Source: Stenotrophomonas_A sp002429615 (lineage in GTDB: Bacteria; Pseudomonadota; Gammaproteobacteria; Xanthomonadales; Xanthomonadaceae). Taken from it: a stretch of 24,517 nucleotides of DNA. Below are positions 6,943-15,199 of this stretch, in pieces (position 1 is the stretch's first letter; every line of letters starts with the position of its first letter). The notes below the pieces were generated by a model. The model saw nothing but the letters and a program-made list of their open reading frames with translations, ran no database searches and was not told where the DNA came from. The position numbers and the translations under genes were made by a program. The stretch lies in contig DALZZL010000043.1 in assembly GCA_031987425.1 (NCBI GenBank), forward strand, positions 1 through 24,517, written 5' to 3'.

Positions 6943-6954
6943 GTTACCGCTAAC
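6943..6954. promoter_or_regulatory. LacI-type operator-like palindrome (upstream, weaker)
   Basis: GTTACCGCTAAC is a palindrome with central mismatches (GTTA/TAAC arms), followed by A. It resembles LacI-family sites with a central CG such as the GTTAGCGCTAAC type, but only the outer arms match well. It lies about 100 bp upstream of the stronger operator candidate. Confidence 0.35.
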
Positions 6955-7056
6955 AGAAATCGCGTCATCCGCGCGCGCGCCGCGTTGCGACGCAACATGG
7001 TTTTCAGGGGAAAACCGCGATTCATGGCCAATACATTGCAGATTTGTCGCAAAGTT

Positions 7057-7070
7057 TGACAACGCTGTCA
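7057..7070. promoter_or_regulatory. LacI-family operator overlapping a TTGACA box, upstream of the receptor
   Basis: TGACAACGCTGTCA is an imperfect palindrome with TGACA/TGTCA arms and a central CG, the layout of LacI-family operators. From memory it resembles the NagR boxes described in Xanthomonas. It overlaps a perfect -35-like TTGACA at 7056-7061. No convincing -10 is found 16-18 nt later, so the promoter itself is less certain than the operator. Binding here would block transcription of the receptor and perhaps the whole halogenase operon. Confidence 0.6.
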
Positions 7071-7092
7071 GATTGCGATTCCAATCCGCCCC

Positions 7093-7134
7093 GAACTTAT
7101 GAGTTCCAGCTATAGCTGCCCATGGCGGCCATGG
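7093..7134 (+). repeat. Cluster of three small palindromes in the receptor leader
   Basis: In order: GAACT-TATG-AGTTC (7093-7106), CAGCTATAGCTG (perfect 12-bp palindrome, 7107-7118), and CCATGG-CGG-CCATGG (7120-7134). They abut each other and lie 58-99 nt upstream of the start codon, either in the 5' leader or at the start site. They may be protein-binding sites or mRNA structure. Confidence 0.6.
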
Positions 7135-7191
7135 CGCGACAACAGACGCAGCACCAACGCACGTCATCGCGACTCCGGGGAGGGAAGTTCC

Positions 7192-10100
7192 ATGAAGCAA
7201 GTGCAGTTCGTACCCAAGAAGCGTGTTCTGGCATCGGCATTGATGGTGGCCCTGGCGGGCCCGGCCTTTGCCCAGGACGCCAATCCGCAAAGCACCAGCA
7301 ACCAGGTCGGCACCGGCGCCACCGCGTCCACGCAGGATGCGGCGACCACCCTGGACACCGTCCAGGTCACCGGCATCCGCGGCAGCCTCACCTCGTCGAT
7401 GAACCTCAAGCGCGATGCGCAGGGCGTCGTCGACGGCATCGTGGCCGAGGACATCGGCAAGTTCCCCGATTCCAACCTGGCCGAATCGCTGCAGCGCATC
7501 TCGGGCGTGTCCATCGACCGCAGCAACGGCGAAGGCTCGCGCGTGACCGTGCGTGGCATGGGCCCCGACTTCAACCTGGTGCTGCTCAACGGCCGCCAGA
7601 TGCCGACCTCGACCGGCAGCCGCGCGTTCGAGTTCAGCGATCTCGCCTCCGAGGCGATTTCCGAAGTGGACGTCTACAAGACCAGCCGCGCGGACATCCC
7701 GACCGGCGGCATCGGCGCCACCATCAACATCCGCACCGCGCGTCCGCTGGACAACCCGGGCACGCATGCCAGCGCCGCCGCCAAGGGCGTGTGGGACACC
7801 TCCGACGACGACCTGCCGAGCCGCCTGAAGGGCAGCTCGGTGACGCCGGAACTGTCGGGCATCTTCAGCACCACCTCGGCCGACGGCCGCTTCGGTGTCG
7901 GCATCAACGCCAGCTACCAGGAGCGCGACTCCGGCTCGGCCTCGGCGTTCGTCGCCCCGGGCAACGGCTGGCGTCCGTTCATCGATACGCCGCGTGACGA
8001 CGGTCTCGGCGGCGGTTCGGCGCTGCCGCTCGCCGGCCAGCCGGGTTCGGAGAACATCACCAACCGTCCGGGCCCGAACGATGTGTATTCCATGCCGCAG
8101 AGCCTGGGCTACAGCATCAATTCAGTCGAGCGCAAGCGCACCAACGGCCAGGCCGTGCTGCAGTGGCGTCCGATCGACGAGCTGACCGCGACGCTGGACT
8201 ACACCTACTCGGAGAACAAGATCCACACCCGTCGCAACGACATGTCGGTGTGGTTCAACATGACCCCGAACGAGAGTTCGTGGACCTCCGGCTCGGGCTC
8301 CTCGCCGCTGTACTACGAAGAGCTGTACAACGGCAATTCCGACTTCGCCAACGGTGCCGGCGACTCGGCGGTCAAGCACGAGAACAAGTCGCTGGGCTTC
8401 AACGTCGAGTGGAAGGTCAACGAGCAGTTGACCCTGACCATGGACTACCACGACTCCTCGGCGACCTCCAAGCCGGACAGCCCGTATGGTTCCAGCAACA
8501 CGCTGAGCAGCGCCGGCTTCTTCCGTGCCGGCAACATCGCCGACTTCAGCGGCGACTTCCCGATCCTGACCCTGATCCTGCCCAACGGCATGACCGCGAT
8601 CGACCCGGCGCAGATGCTGGTGACCGGCTCGGTGTTCAGCAACAACTACAACCGCGCCGAGATCCAGCAGTGGCAGGGCAGCGGCGAGTTCGTGTTCGAG
8701 AACTACTCGAAGTTGAACTTCGGCGTGGCCTCGACCACCTACAACAACCGCTCGGCCTTCACCAACGTCCAGCTCGACACCTGGGGCGGCGCCACCAGCG
8801 CGGCCGACTATCCGGACGAGGTGTGGCAGCTCGAACACATGGGCGATTACTTCGACCAGTTCGGCGGTGCCAGCAGCCCGAACTTCACCGATGACTTCTT
8901 CGGCTTCGACTTCGCCACCGTCCGCCAGCTGGCGGCCGATGCGTGGGTGCGCGCCGGCAAGGGCAGCGCCGAGGACTACCTGGCGTCGTACGACTACACC
9001 GGGCAGCCGGTGCCGGGCAGCACCGCCAACCGCACCGTCGGCGACAGCCGCGTGCAGGAAAAATCGCGCAGCGCGTACATCAGCTGGAGCAACACCTTCG
9101 ACTGGGGCCTGCCGGTCAGCGTGGCGGCCGGTATCCGCTACGAGGAAACCAAGATCCAGGCGCAGTCGCTGCAGCCGGCGCCGGTCGGCATCAACTGGGC
9201 CGGTGCCAACGAGTTCAACATCATCTACAGCGGCTCGGAATTCCGCCGCGAGGATGGCGAGTACAAGTACTGGCTGCCGAACCTGGACGTCGGCGTGGAC
9301 CTGACCGACTCGGTGAAGCTGCGCGCCAGCTACAGCGAATCGATCGGCCGCCCGAACTGGGGTGACATGAACGCGGCGACGTCGCTGGGCGGCGTGGCCC
9401 GCTTCGACGGCGGCAGCGGTTCGTCCGGCAACCCGGGCCTGAAGCCGCTGGAATCGTCGAACATCGACCTGTCGGTGGAGTGGTACTACGCCGATGCGAG
9501 CTACATGTCGCTGGGCTACTTCCACAAGAAGATCGACAACTTCATCGCCAGCCAGAGCAGCGTGCAGACCCCGTATGACAACGTGCATACGCCGGCCGGC
9601 GGTGCGTACTGGAACGCGGCGCTCGCCGCGGGCTGCGCCAGCACCGACCGTCCCTGCATCCGCGACTACATCTTCGCCAACTTCGACGGCCAGCCCGGCG
9701 TCAATGCGGCCGCCGGCACCATCGTCGGCCAGCCGGGCGATCCGGTCATCGCGTTCAACCTCTCGCAGCCGGTCAACAACCGCTCCGACAAGCTGGACGG
9801 CTGGGAGTTCAACATCCAGCACATGTTCGGCGAATCGGGCTTCGGCCTGGCGGCGAACTACACCTGGGTGGATTCGGGCCTGACCTACAACAACGGTGCG
9901 CTGGGCACGCAGTTCGCGCTGACCGGCCTGAGCGACTCGGCCAACTTCGTGGCGTTCTACGAGAAGTACGGCTGGTCGGTGCGCGCGGCGTACAACTGGC
10001 GTGACGAGTTCCTCAACGGCCTCAGCGACGGCAAGGGTGCCAACCCGCTGTACACCGAGGCCTACGGCCAGCTCGACATGAACATCAGCTACGACGTGAC

Positions 10101-10239
10101 CGACAACCTGACCCTCTCGCTGGAAGGCATCAACATCACCAACGAGACGACCCGGGTGCACGGCCGCAATTCGAAGCAGCTGTACTCGGTGGATCAGCTG
10201 GGGCCGCGCTACATGTTCGGCCTGCGCTACAAGTTCTGA
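7192..10239 (+). CDS. TonB-dependent receptor (Xanthomonas/Caulobacter type), outer membrane
   Basis: The 1015-aa precursor starts at the ATG at 7192 (GGGGAGGGA just upstream) with a signal peptide ending near PAFAQ (residue 26). A TonB-box-like segment, LDTVQVTGIRGS, is followed by the plug (FPDSNLAESLQRISGVSIDR, VTVRGMGPDFNLVLLNGRQM, SEVDVYKTSRADIPTGGIGA), then a long beta-barrel ending in the aromatic FGLRYKF typical of outer-membrane proteins. Size and plug wording fit the TonB-Xanth-Caul subfamily (TIGR01782), often carbohydrate or plant-compound importers. It heads a plus-strand run with two halogenases, SapC and a cupin_8 protein, an arrangement I recall from Xanthomonas and Caulobacter relatives. 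The substrate is unknown; the glycoside hydrolase downstream and LacI-like operator upstream point to a carbohydrate or glycoside (inference). Confidence 0.95.
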   Translation: MKQVQFVPKKRVLASALMVALAGPAFAQDANPQSTSNQVGTGATASTQDAATTLDTVQVTGIRGSLTSSMNLKRDAQGVVDGIVAEDIGKFPDSNLAESLQRISGVSIDRSNGEGSRVTVRGMGPDFNLVLLNGRQMPTSTGSRAFEFSDLASEAISEVDVYKTSRADIPTGGIGATINIRTARPLDNPGTHASAAAKGVWDTSDDDLPSRLKGSSVTPELSGIFSTTSADGRFGVGINASYQERDSGSASAFVAPGNGWRPFIDTPRDDGLGGGSALPLAGQPGSENITNRPGPNDVYSMPQSLGYSINSVERKRTNGQAVLQWRPIDELTATLDYTYSENKIHTRRNDMSVWFNMTPNESSWTSGSGSSPLYYEELYNGNSDFANGAGDSAVKHENKSLGFNVEWKVNEQLTLTMDYHDSSATSKPDSPYGSSNTLSSAGFFRAGNIADFSGDFPILTLILPNGMTAIDPAQMLVTGSVFSNNYNRAEIQQWQGSGEFVFENYSKLNFGVASTTYNNRSAFTNVQLDTWGGATSAADYPDEVWQLEHMGDYFDQFGGASSPNFTDDFFGFDFATVRQLAADAWVRAGKGSAEDYLASYDYTGQPVPGSTANRTVGDSRVQEKSRSAYISWSNTFDWGLPVSVAAGIRYEETKIQAQSLQPAPVGINWAGANEFNIIYSGSEFRREDGEYKYWLPNLDVGVDLTDSVKLRASYSESIGRPNWGDMNAATSLGGVARFDGGSGSSGNPGLKPLESSNIDLSVEWYYADASYMSLGYFHKKIDNFIASQSSVQTPYDNVHTPAGGAYWNAALAAGCASTDRPCIRDYIFANFDGQPGVNAAAGTIVGQPGDPVIAFNLSQPVNNRSDKLDGWEFNIQHMFGESGFGLAANYTWVDSGLTYNNGALGTQFALTGLSDSANFVAFYEKYGWSVRAAYNWRDEFLNGLSDGKGANPLYTEAYGQLDMNISYDVTDNLTLSLEGINITNETTRVHGRNSKQLYSVDQLGPRYMFGLRYKF

Positions 10240-10296
10240 TCCCGCCCGGCCTGTCGCGGCGGGCCACCCCCTCCAGACCGCCGCTATCAGGGCGGG

Positions 10297-10324
10297 GGCC
10301 GGAGGTCCGCAAGGACCTCCGGCC
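10297..10324 (+). terminator. Strong hairpin between receptor and halogenase genes (terminator or attenuator)
   Basis: A perfect 12-bp stem (first arm GGCCGGAGGTCC) closes a GCAA tetraloop, 57 nt after the receptor stop. It is followed by TTCGCTTGTCTGCATT, which is only moderately T-rich, so termination may be partial. It could lower halogenase expression relative to the receptor or stabilise the receptor mRNA 3' end. Confidence 0.7.
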
Positions 10325-10359
10325 TTCGCTTGTCTGCATTGCATGAATCGAGGCCTGTC

Positions 10360-11916
10360 TTGACCCATTCCATCCGACACGTGGTCATCCTGGGCGGCGG
10401 CTCGGCCGGTTGGCTGACCGCCGGCGTGCTTGCCGCCGAGCATGGCGGCCCGGGCGCCGACGACCTGCGCATCACCGTGATCGAATCGCCCGACGTGCCG
10501 ATCATCGGCGTGGGCGAGGGCACCTGGCCCACCATCCGCGACACCCTGCGCCGCATCGGCGTCAGCGAAGCCGACTTCATCCGCGAGTGCGAAGGGGCCT
10601 TCAAGCAGGGCTCGCAGTTCGTCAACTGGACCGACGGCGGCCCCCACGACACCTACTACCATCCCTTCCACCTGCCGGGCGGCTACGACGAGGCCGACCT
10701 GATCGGCGGCTGGCGGCAGTACCACCCGCAGGCCGCGTTCGACCACCTGGTCTGCCCGCAGCCGCACCTGTGCGACGCGCACAAGGGGCCCAAGCAGTTC
10801 GCCACGCCCGAGTACGCCTCGGTGGCGAACTACGCCTATCACCTGGACGCCGCCAAGCTCGGCGGCTTCCTGCGCAAGCACTGCGTGGCGCGGCTCAACG
10901 TGCGCCATGTCGCCGACCTGGTGACCGAGGTGGTGGCGCATGACAATGGCGACATCGCCGCGCTGCGCACCCGCGAGCATGGCGACATCGCCGGCGACCT
11001 GTTCATCGACTGCACCGGCCTGCGCGCCCTGCTGATCGGCCAGCACTATGGCGAACCGCTGCTGGCGCAGCGGCACATGCTGTTCAATGACCGCGCCATC
11101 CCGACCCAGGTCGCCTACGCCGACCCGCGCGCGCCGATCGCCTGCCAGACCATTTCCACCGCGCAGAAGTTCGGCTGGATCTGGGACATCGGCCTGCAGG
11201 GCCGGCGCGGCATCGGCCACGTCTATTCCAGCGCCCATGGCAGCGAGGAAGACGCGCACGACGCGCTGGTGCGCTACATCGTGCAGACCGGCGGGCGCGA
11301 GCAGGACATCGTGTGGGTGCCGAAGGTGCGTATCGAGCCCGGTTACCGGTTACGGCCGTGGCGCAACAACTGCGTGGCGGTGGGCCTGTCCAGCGGCTTC
11401 CTGGAACCGCTGGAGGCCAGCTCGCTGGTGCTGGTGGAGCTGGCCGCGGCGATGATCGCCGACCAGTTCCCGGCTACCCGCGACACCATGGACACGCTGG
11501 CCACGCGTTTCAACGACACCTTCCGCTACCGCTGGGAACGCGTGGTCGATTTCCTCAAGCTGCATTACGTGCTCAGCCGCCGCGACGATTCGGACTACTG
11601 GCGCGACCACCGCCGCGAGGAAACCCAGCCGCAGCGGCTGCGCGAGCTGCTGGCGCTGTGGCGTTACCAGCCGCCGTCGCGCTACGACCTGTACCGGATC
11701 GAGGAGGTCTTCCCCTGGGCGAGCTACCAGTACATCCTCTACGGCATGGGCTTCGTGCCACAGGTCAGGACGGGCACGGCGCATACGGCGGCGATACAGC
11801 GCGCCGAGCGCTGCTTCCGCCAGACCGCCGAGCAGACCGCGCGCATGCTCGCGGCGCTGCCCGACCACCGTGAACTGATCGACCACATCCGCGCGCGCGG
11901 CCTGCCGCGCGTGTGA
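10360..11916 (+). CDS. Flavin-dependent tryptophan-halogenase family protein 1
   Basis: This 518-aa protein belongs to the PrnA-like FADH2-dependent halogenase family, which makes HOCl/HOBr at flavin and channels it to a lysine. Visible are the FAD-binding GGGSAGW (residues 12-18), GVGEGTWPT (50-58), the candidate catalytic Lys82 in FKQGSQFVNW, and Glu352 in EPLEASS. The family WxWxIP motif appears as GWIWDIGL (272-279), with Gly for Pro, so it is a divergent member. I place the start at TTG 10360, with GAGG six bases upstream and a family-typical N-terminus; no ATG fits in frame and an earlier TTG (10330) lacks a ribosome site. Substrate is unknown and need not be tryptophan. The flavin reductase must be supplied from elsewhere. 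It lies between the receptor and SapC genes. Confidence 0.9.
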   Translation: MTHSIRHVVILGGGSAGWLTAGVLAAEHGGPGADDLRITVIESPDVPIIGVGEGTWPTIRDTLRRIGVSEADFIRECEGAFKQGSQFVNWTDGGPHDTYYHPFHLPGGYDEADLIGGWRQYHPQAAFDHLVCPQPHLCDAHKGPKQFATPEYASVANYAYHLDAAKLGGFLRKHCVARLNVRHVADLVTEVVAHDNGDIAALRTREHGDIAGDLFIDCTGLRALLIGQHYGEPLLAQRHMLFNDRAIPTQVAYADPRAPIACQTISTAQKFGWIWDIGLQGRRGIGHVYSSAHGSEEDAHDALVRYIVQTGGREQDIVWVPKVRIEPGYRLRPWRNNCVAVGLSSGFLEPLEASSLVLVELAAAMIADQFPATRDTMDTLATRFNDTFRYRWERVVDFLKLHYVLSRRDDSDYWRDHRREETQPQRLRELLALWRYQPPSRYDLYRIEEVFPWASYQYILYGMGFVPQVRTGTAHTAAIQRAERCFRQTAEQTARMLAALPDHRELIDHIRARGLPRV

Positions 11917-11933
11917 GCTTTCCCGGAAATCCG

Positions 11934-12650
11934 ATGACCCGTCACGTCCTGCTCAACAACCTCGACCATCCGTCCCTGCGCATCGACACCCGCCGCGTGC
12001 CCGGCCTGGGCGACGAGGTCATGTCCGTGCTGACCTTTCCCGGTGAGTTCCGCCAGCTGCAGGCGCATTACCCGATCGTCTTCCACAAGGACGCCGAGGG
12101 CGCCTTCCACCCGCTGGCGCTGCTTGGCCTGCGCGAACACGAGAACCTGTTCCTGGACGCGTCCGGCTGGGCGGTGCCGTACCTGCCGCTGGCGATCGAG
12201 CGCAAGCCGTTCCTGATCGGCAGCGCCGACGGCGAGCCGATGGTGCACGTGGACATGGACAGCCCGCGCATCGTCACCGACGGCGACGCCGGCGAGGCGG
12301 TGTTCAAGGAGTTCGGGGGGCAGACGCCTTACCTGGAACGGATCAGCTCGGTGCTGCGCGCCCTGCACGAAGGCCTGCAGCAGAACCCCGGCTTCACCCT
12401 GCTGCTGCTGTCGCTGGACCTGCTGGAGCCGTTCGCGCTGGACGCCACGCTGCGCGACGGCACCCCGCTGCGCCTGGACGGGCTGTACACGATCCACGAG
12501 GAGCGCCTGCGCGCGCTCGATGGCGCCACGCTGGAGCGCCTCAACCGCAGCGGCGCGCTGGAAGCGATCCACATGGTGATCGCCTCGGGCGCGCATTTCC
12601 GCGATCTCATCGAACGCACCGAGCAACGTCGTGCTGCCCATCACCACTAA
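11934..12650 (+). CDS. SapC family protein
   Basis: The 238-aa protein fits the SapC family: VMSVLTFPGEFRQLQAHYPI, HPLALLGLREHENLFLDASG, WAVPYLPLAIERKPFLIG, and a later segment on LL-rich DLLEPFALD. SapC is named from a Campylobacter S-layer locus; its biochemical role is not established. In Xanthomonas and Caulobacter relatives it is repeatedly found with TonB-dependent receptors, halogenases and cupin_8 proteins, as here. ATG at 11934 has GGAA seven bases upstream; a GTG overlapping the halogenase stop (11913) is an alternative giving seven extra residues. The 3' end overlaps the next gene by 20 nt. No signal peptide or TM segment is visible, so it is probably cytoplasmic. Confidence 0.88.
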   Translation: MTRHVLLNNLDHPSLRIDTRRVPGLGDEVMSVLTFPGEFRQLQAHYPIVFHKDAEGAFHPLALLGLREHENLFLDASGWAVPYLPLAIERKPFLIGSADGEPMVHVDMDSPRIVTDGDAGEAVFKEFGGQTPYLERISSVLRALHEGLQQNPGFTLLLLSLDLLEPFALDATLRDGTPLRLDGLYTIHEERLRALDGATLERLNRSGALEAIHMVIASGAHFRDLIERTEQRRAAHHH

Positions 12651-13647
12651 GGTGCGCGAGGTCCACGGGCTGGACCCGCGGGCGCTGCCGCAGGACGTAT
12701 TGACCTCGACCGAGCCGCTGCTGCTGCGCGGCCTGGCCCGCGACTGGCCGCTGGTGCGCGCAGGCCTGGCATCGCCGCGCGCGGCCATCGACTACCTGCG
12801 CCGCTTCGCCCGCCGCGAGGCCCAGGTCGCGGTGCTGGTGGCGCCGCCGCAGGTGGGCGGGCGCTACTTCTACAACGACGCGCTGAGCGGCTTCAATTTC
12901 CACACCGAGCGTCCGCCGCTGGGCGCGATGCTCGATGCGATGGAACGCCACCTCGATGACGCGCAGCCGCCGTCGCTGTACATGGGCTCGACCACGGTCG
13001 ACACCTATCTGCCCGGCCTGCGCGACGAGAACGACCTGGATCTGTCCGCGCTCGACCCGTTGTTCAGCGTGTGGGTCGGCAACCGCACCCGCATCGCCGC
13101 GCACCAGGACGTGCCGGACAACATCGCCTGCGTGGCGGTGGGGCATCGCCGTTTCACCGTGTTTCCGCCCGACCAGCTGCGCAACCTGTATATCGGTCCG
13201 CTGGACCTGACCCCGGCCGGGCAGCCGGTCAGCCTGGTGGATTTCGCCGCGCCCGACCACGCGCGCTTCCCGCGTTTCGCCGAGGCGCTGGCGCACGCGC
13301 AGGTGGCCGAGCTGGGCCCGGGCGATGCGATCTTCATTCCCAGCCTGTGGTGGCATCACGTCGAGGGGCTGGACCCGTTCAACGTGCTGCTCAACTACTG
13401 GTGGCGGCGCACGCCGGCGTACATGGATTCGCCGATGAACGCGCTGATGCTGGCGCTGATGAGCGTGCGCGACCTGCCGGAAGAACAGCGTGCCGCCTGG
13501 CAGGAAATCTTCCGCCACTACGTGTTCGAGCCGGATGCCGACACCGCCGGCCACATTCCCGAGGATGCGCGGCGCACGCTGGCGCCGATGACGCCCGAGG
13601 TCGCGCGCGAGCTGCGCGCGCGCCTGCTGCAACGCCTCAACCGCTAA
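12631..13647 (+). CDS. Cupin_8/JmjC-like Fe(II)/2-oxoglutarate oxygenase candidate
   Basis: This 338-aa protein resembles the cupin-like (cupin_8, JmjC-type) oxygenases. The candidate iron ligands are His158 and Asp160 in AAHQDVPDN and His242 in LWWHHVEGL, in the right order and spacing for a HxD...H facial triad. FYNDALSGFNF and the strand RRFTVFPPDQL before the ligand region also fit. Members hydroxylate proteins, peptides or small molecules; the substrate here is unknown. Translation starts at GTG 12631, inside the last 20 nt of sapC, with no strong ribosome site, indicating translational coupling. A halogenase gene begins 14 nt after its stop. Pairing an oxygenase with two halogenases suggests successive oxidative steps on one substrate (inference). 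Confidence 0.85.
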   Translation: MLPITTKVREVHGLDPRALPQDVLTSTEPLLLRGLARDWPLVRAGLASPRAAIDYLRRFARREAQVAVLVAPPQVGGRYFYNDALSGFNFHTERPPLGAMLDAMERHLDDAQPPSLYMGSTTVDTYLPGLRDENDLDLSALDPLFSVWVGNRTRIAAHQDVPDNIACVAVGHRRFTVFPPDQLRNLYIGPLDLTPAGQPVSLVDFAAPDHARFPRFAEALAHAQVAELGPGDAIFIPSLWWHHVEGLDPFNVLLNYWWRRTPAYMDSPMNALMLALMSVRDLPEEQRAAWQEIFRHYVFEPDADTAGHIPEDARRTLAPMTPEVARELRARLLQRLNR

Positions 13648-13661
13648 AGGATGCTTTCCGC

Positions 13662-15173
13662 ATGACCCGCCACGCGCTCGACCTTCCCGACACGCCGGTA
13701 CGCCGCGTCGTCATCGCCGGCGGCGGCACCGCCGGCTGGATGGCCGCCGCGGCGATCTCCAAGATCCTCGGGCGGCAGCTGCAGATCACCCTGGTCGAGT
13801 CCGAGCAGATCGGCACGGTGGGCGTGGGCGAGGCGACGATCCCGCCGCTGGTGACCTTCCACCGGCTGATGGAGATCGACGAGCGTGCGTTCATGGCCGC
13901 CACCCAGGGCGCGATCAAGCTCGGCATCCTGTTCGAGAACTGGCGCGACATCGGCCACCGCTATTTCCATTCGTTCGGCACCACCGGTCGCGACCACTGG
14001 ACCGCCGGATTCCAGCACTTCTGGCTGCGCGGCCGCGAACGCGGGCTGGCCAGCGACTACGCCGACTACAACGTCGAATCGGTGGCCGCGCGCGAGAAGC
14101 GCTTCGCGCACCTGCCCAACATGGGCATGAACTACGCCTACCACTTCGACGCCAGCCTGTATGGCAAGTTCATGCGTCAGATCGCCGAGCAGCACGGCAC
14201 CCGGCGCGTGGAGGGCAAGATCGCCGAGGTGCTGCTGCACGAGGACAGCGGCTGCATCCGTTCGCTGCGGCTGGAATCGGGCGACGTGATCGAGGGCGAC
14301 TTGTTCATCGACTGCACGGGCTTTCGCGCCCTGTTGATCGACAAGGCGCTGGGGGTGGGCTTCGAGGACTGGTCGCACTGGCTGTTCAACGACAGCGCGC
14401 AGGCGGTGCAGACCGCCGCGGTGGAGGATGCCGCGCCGTACACCAGCGCCATCGCCGAGGAGGCCGGCTGGCAGTGGCGGATTCCGCTGCAGCGGCGGGT
14501 GGGCAACGGCATCGTGTATTCGAGCCGGCACATGGACGACGACCGCGCGCGCGAGATCTTCGAAGGCAGCCTGCGCGGCGAACAGACCTCGCGGATGCTG
14601 CAGATCCGCTTCCGCCCCGGCCGGCGCGAACACAGCTGGTACCGCAACTGCATCGCGCTGGGGCTGGCTGGCAGCTTCATCGAGCCGCTGGAATCGACCA
14701 CCATCCACCTGATCCAGCGTGGCATCACCCGGCTGATGCAGTGCTTCCCGAAGGTGCTCAGCGCGGTGGACATCGAGGAATACAACCGGCAGATGGCCGA
14801 GGAGCTGGTGCATGTGCGCGACTTCGTGGTGCTGCACTACGCCCTGACCGACCGCCGCGATACGGCCTACTGGCGCGCCTGCCACGAAATGACGCTGCCG
14901 CCTTCGCTGCAGCATCGCATCGACCTGTTCCGCGAGACCGGCATCGTGTTCCACCAGCCCAACGAGCTGTTCGCGGAGAACTCGTGGATCCAGGTGATGA
15001 TGGGGCAGGGCAACATGCCCCGGCAGCACCATCCCACCGCCGACCTGATGGGCGACGAGGAACTGGGCCGTTTCCTCAACGCCGCGCGCGAGCATGCCGC
15101 GCGCACCGCCGCGCAGCTGCCCAGCCACCAGGCCTACCTGGAGCGCTGGTGCCCGGCCACGCCCCAGCCCTGA
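13662..15173 (+). CDS. Flavin-dependent tryptophan-halogenase family protein 2
   Basis: The 503-aa protein is a canonical member of the PrnA-like halogenase family. It has GGGTAGW (20-26) and VGVGEATIPP (53-62) for FAD binding, Lys86 in AIKLGILFENW as the likely catalytic lysine, the diagnostic WxWxIP motif as GWQWRIPL (269-276), and Glu344 in EPLESTTI. ATG at 13662 is used; AAGG lies 11 bases upstream, slightly far. It differs from halogenase 1 throughout while sharing fold and length, so the two are paralogues of different specificity rather than a recent duplication. Characterised Xanthomonas and Brevundimonas relatives from similar loci prefer bromide and indole-like test substrates, but natural substrates are unknown. 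The next gene starts 26 nt later with a strong ribosome site. Confidence 0.93.
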   Translation: MTRHALDLPDTPVRRVVIAGGGTAGWMAAAAISKILGRQLQITLVESEQIGTVGVGEATIPPLVTFHRLMEIDERAFMAATQGAIKLGILFENWRDIGHRYFHSFGTTGRDHWTAGFQHFWLRGRERGLASDYADYNVESVAAREKRFAHLPNMGMNYAYHFDASLYGKFMRQIAEQHGTRRVEGKIAEVLLHEDSGCIRSLRLESGDVIEGDLFIDCTGFRALLIDKALGVGFEDWSHWLFNDSAQAVQTAAVEDAAPYTSAIAEEAGWQWRIPLQRRVGNGIVYSSRHMDDDRAREIFEGSLRGEQTSRMLQIRFRPGRREHSWYRNCIALGLAGSFIEPLESTTIHLIQRGITRLMQCFPKVLSAVDIEEYNRQMAEELVHVRDFVVLHYALTDRRDTAYWRACHEMTLPPSLQHRIDLFRETGIVFHQPNELFAENSWIQVMMGQGNMPRQHHPTADLMGDEELGRFLNAAREHAARTAAQLPSHQAYLERWCPATPQP

Positions 15174-15199
15174 TCGTCGCCAACCGAGGAGGCCGCGCC

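Larger units (their letters stand above)
6827..7191 (+). other. Intergenic regulatory region upstream of the TonB-dependent receptor
   Basis: No gene is seen in these 365 bases. The first 60 hold two GC-rich hairpins after dmeF: a perfect 9-bp stem (GGCTGCGGC, 6841-6863) and a 6-bp stem (CGCCAC, 6869-6884). Neither is followed by a T-run, so they are weak terminator candidates. The part from about 6940 to 7118 is relatively AT-rich and carries operator-like palindromes listed separately. The ribosome site GGGGAGGGA sits just before the receptor start at 7192. Confidence 0.7.

Noticed and set aside
10330..10360. Earlier TTG start of halogenase 1
   Set aside because: No ribosome site, and it lies almost on the hairpin; TTG 10360 has GAGG at good spacing and a family-like N-terminus.
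8122..11259. A very long minus-strand open frame opposite the receptor and halogenase genes
   Set aside because: Its translation is low-complexity Val/Ala/Arg/Gly typical of antisense frames in GC-rich DNA; the plus-strand genes have clear domains and ribosome sites.
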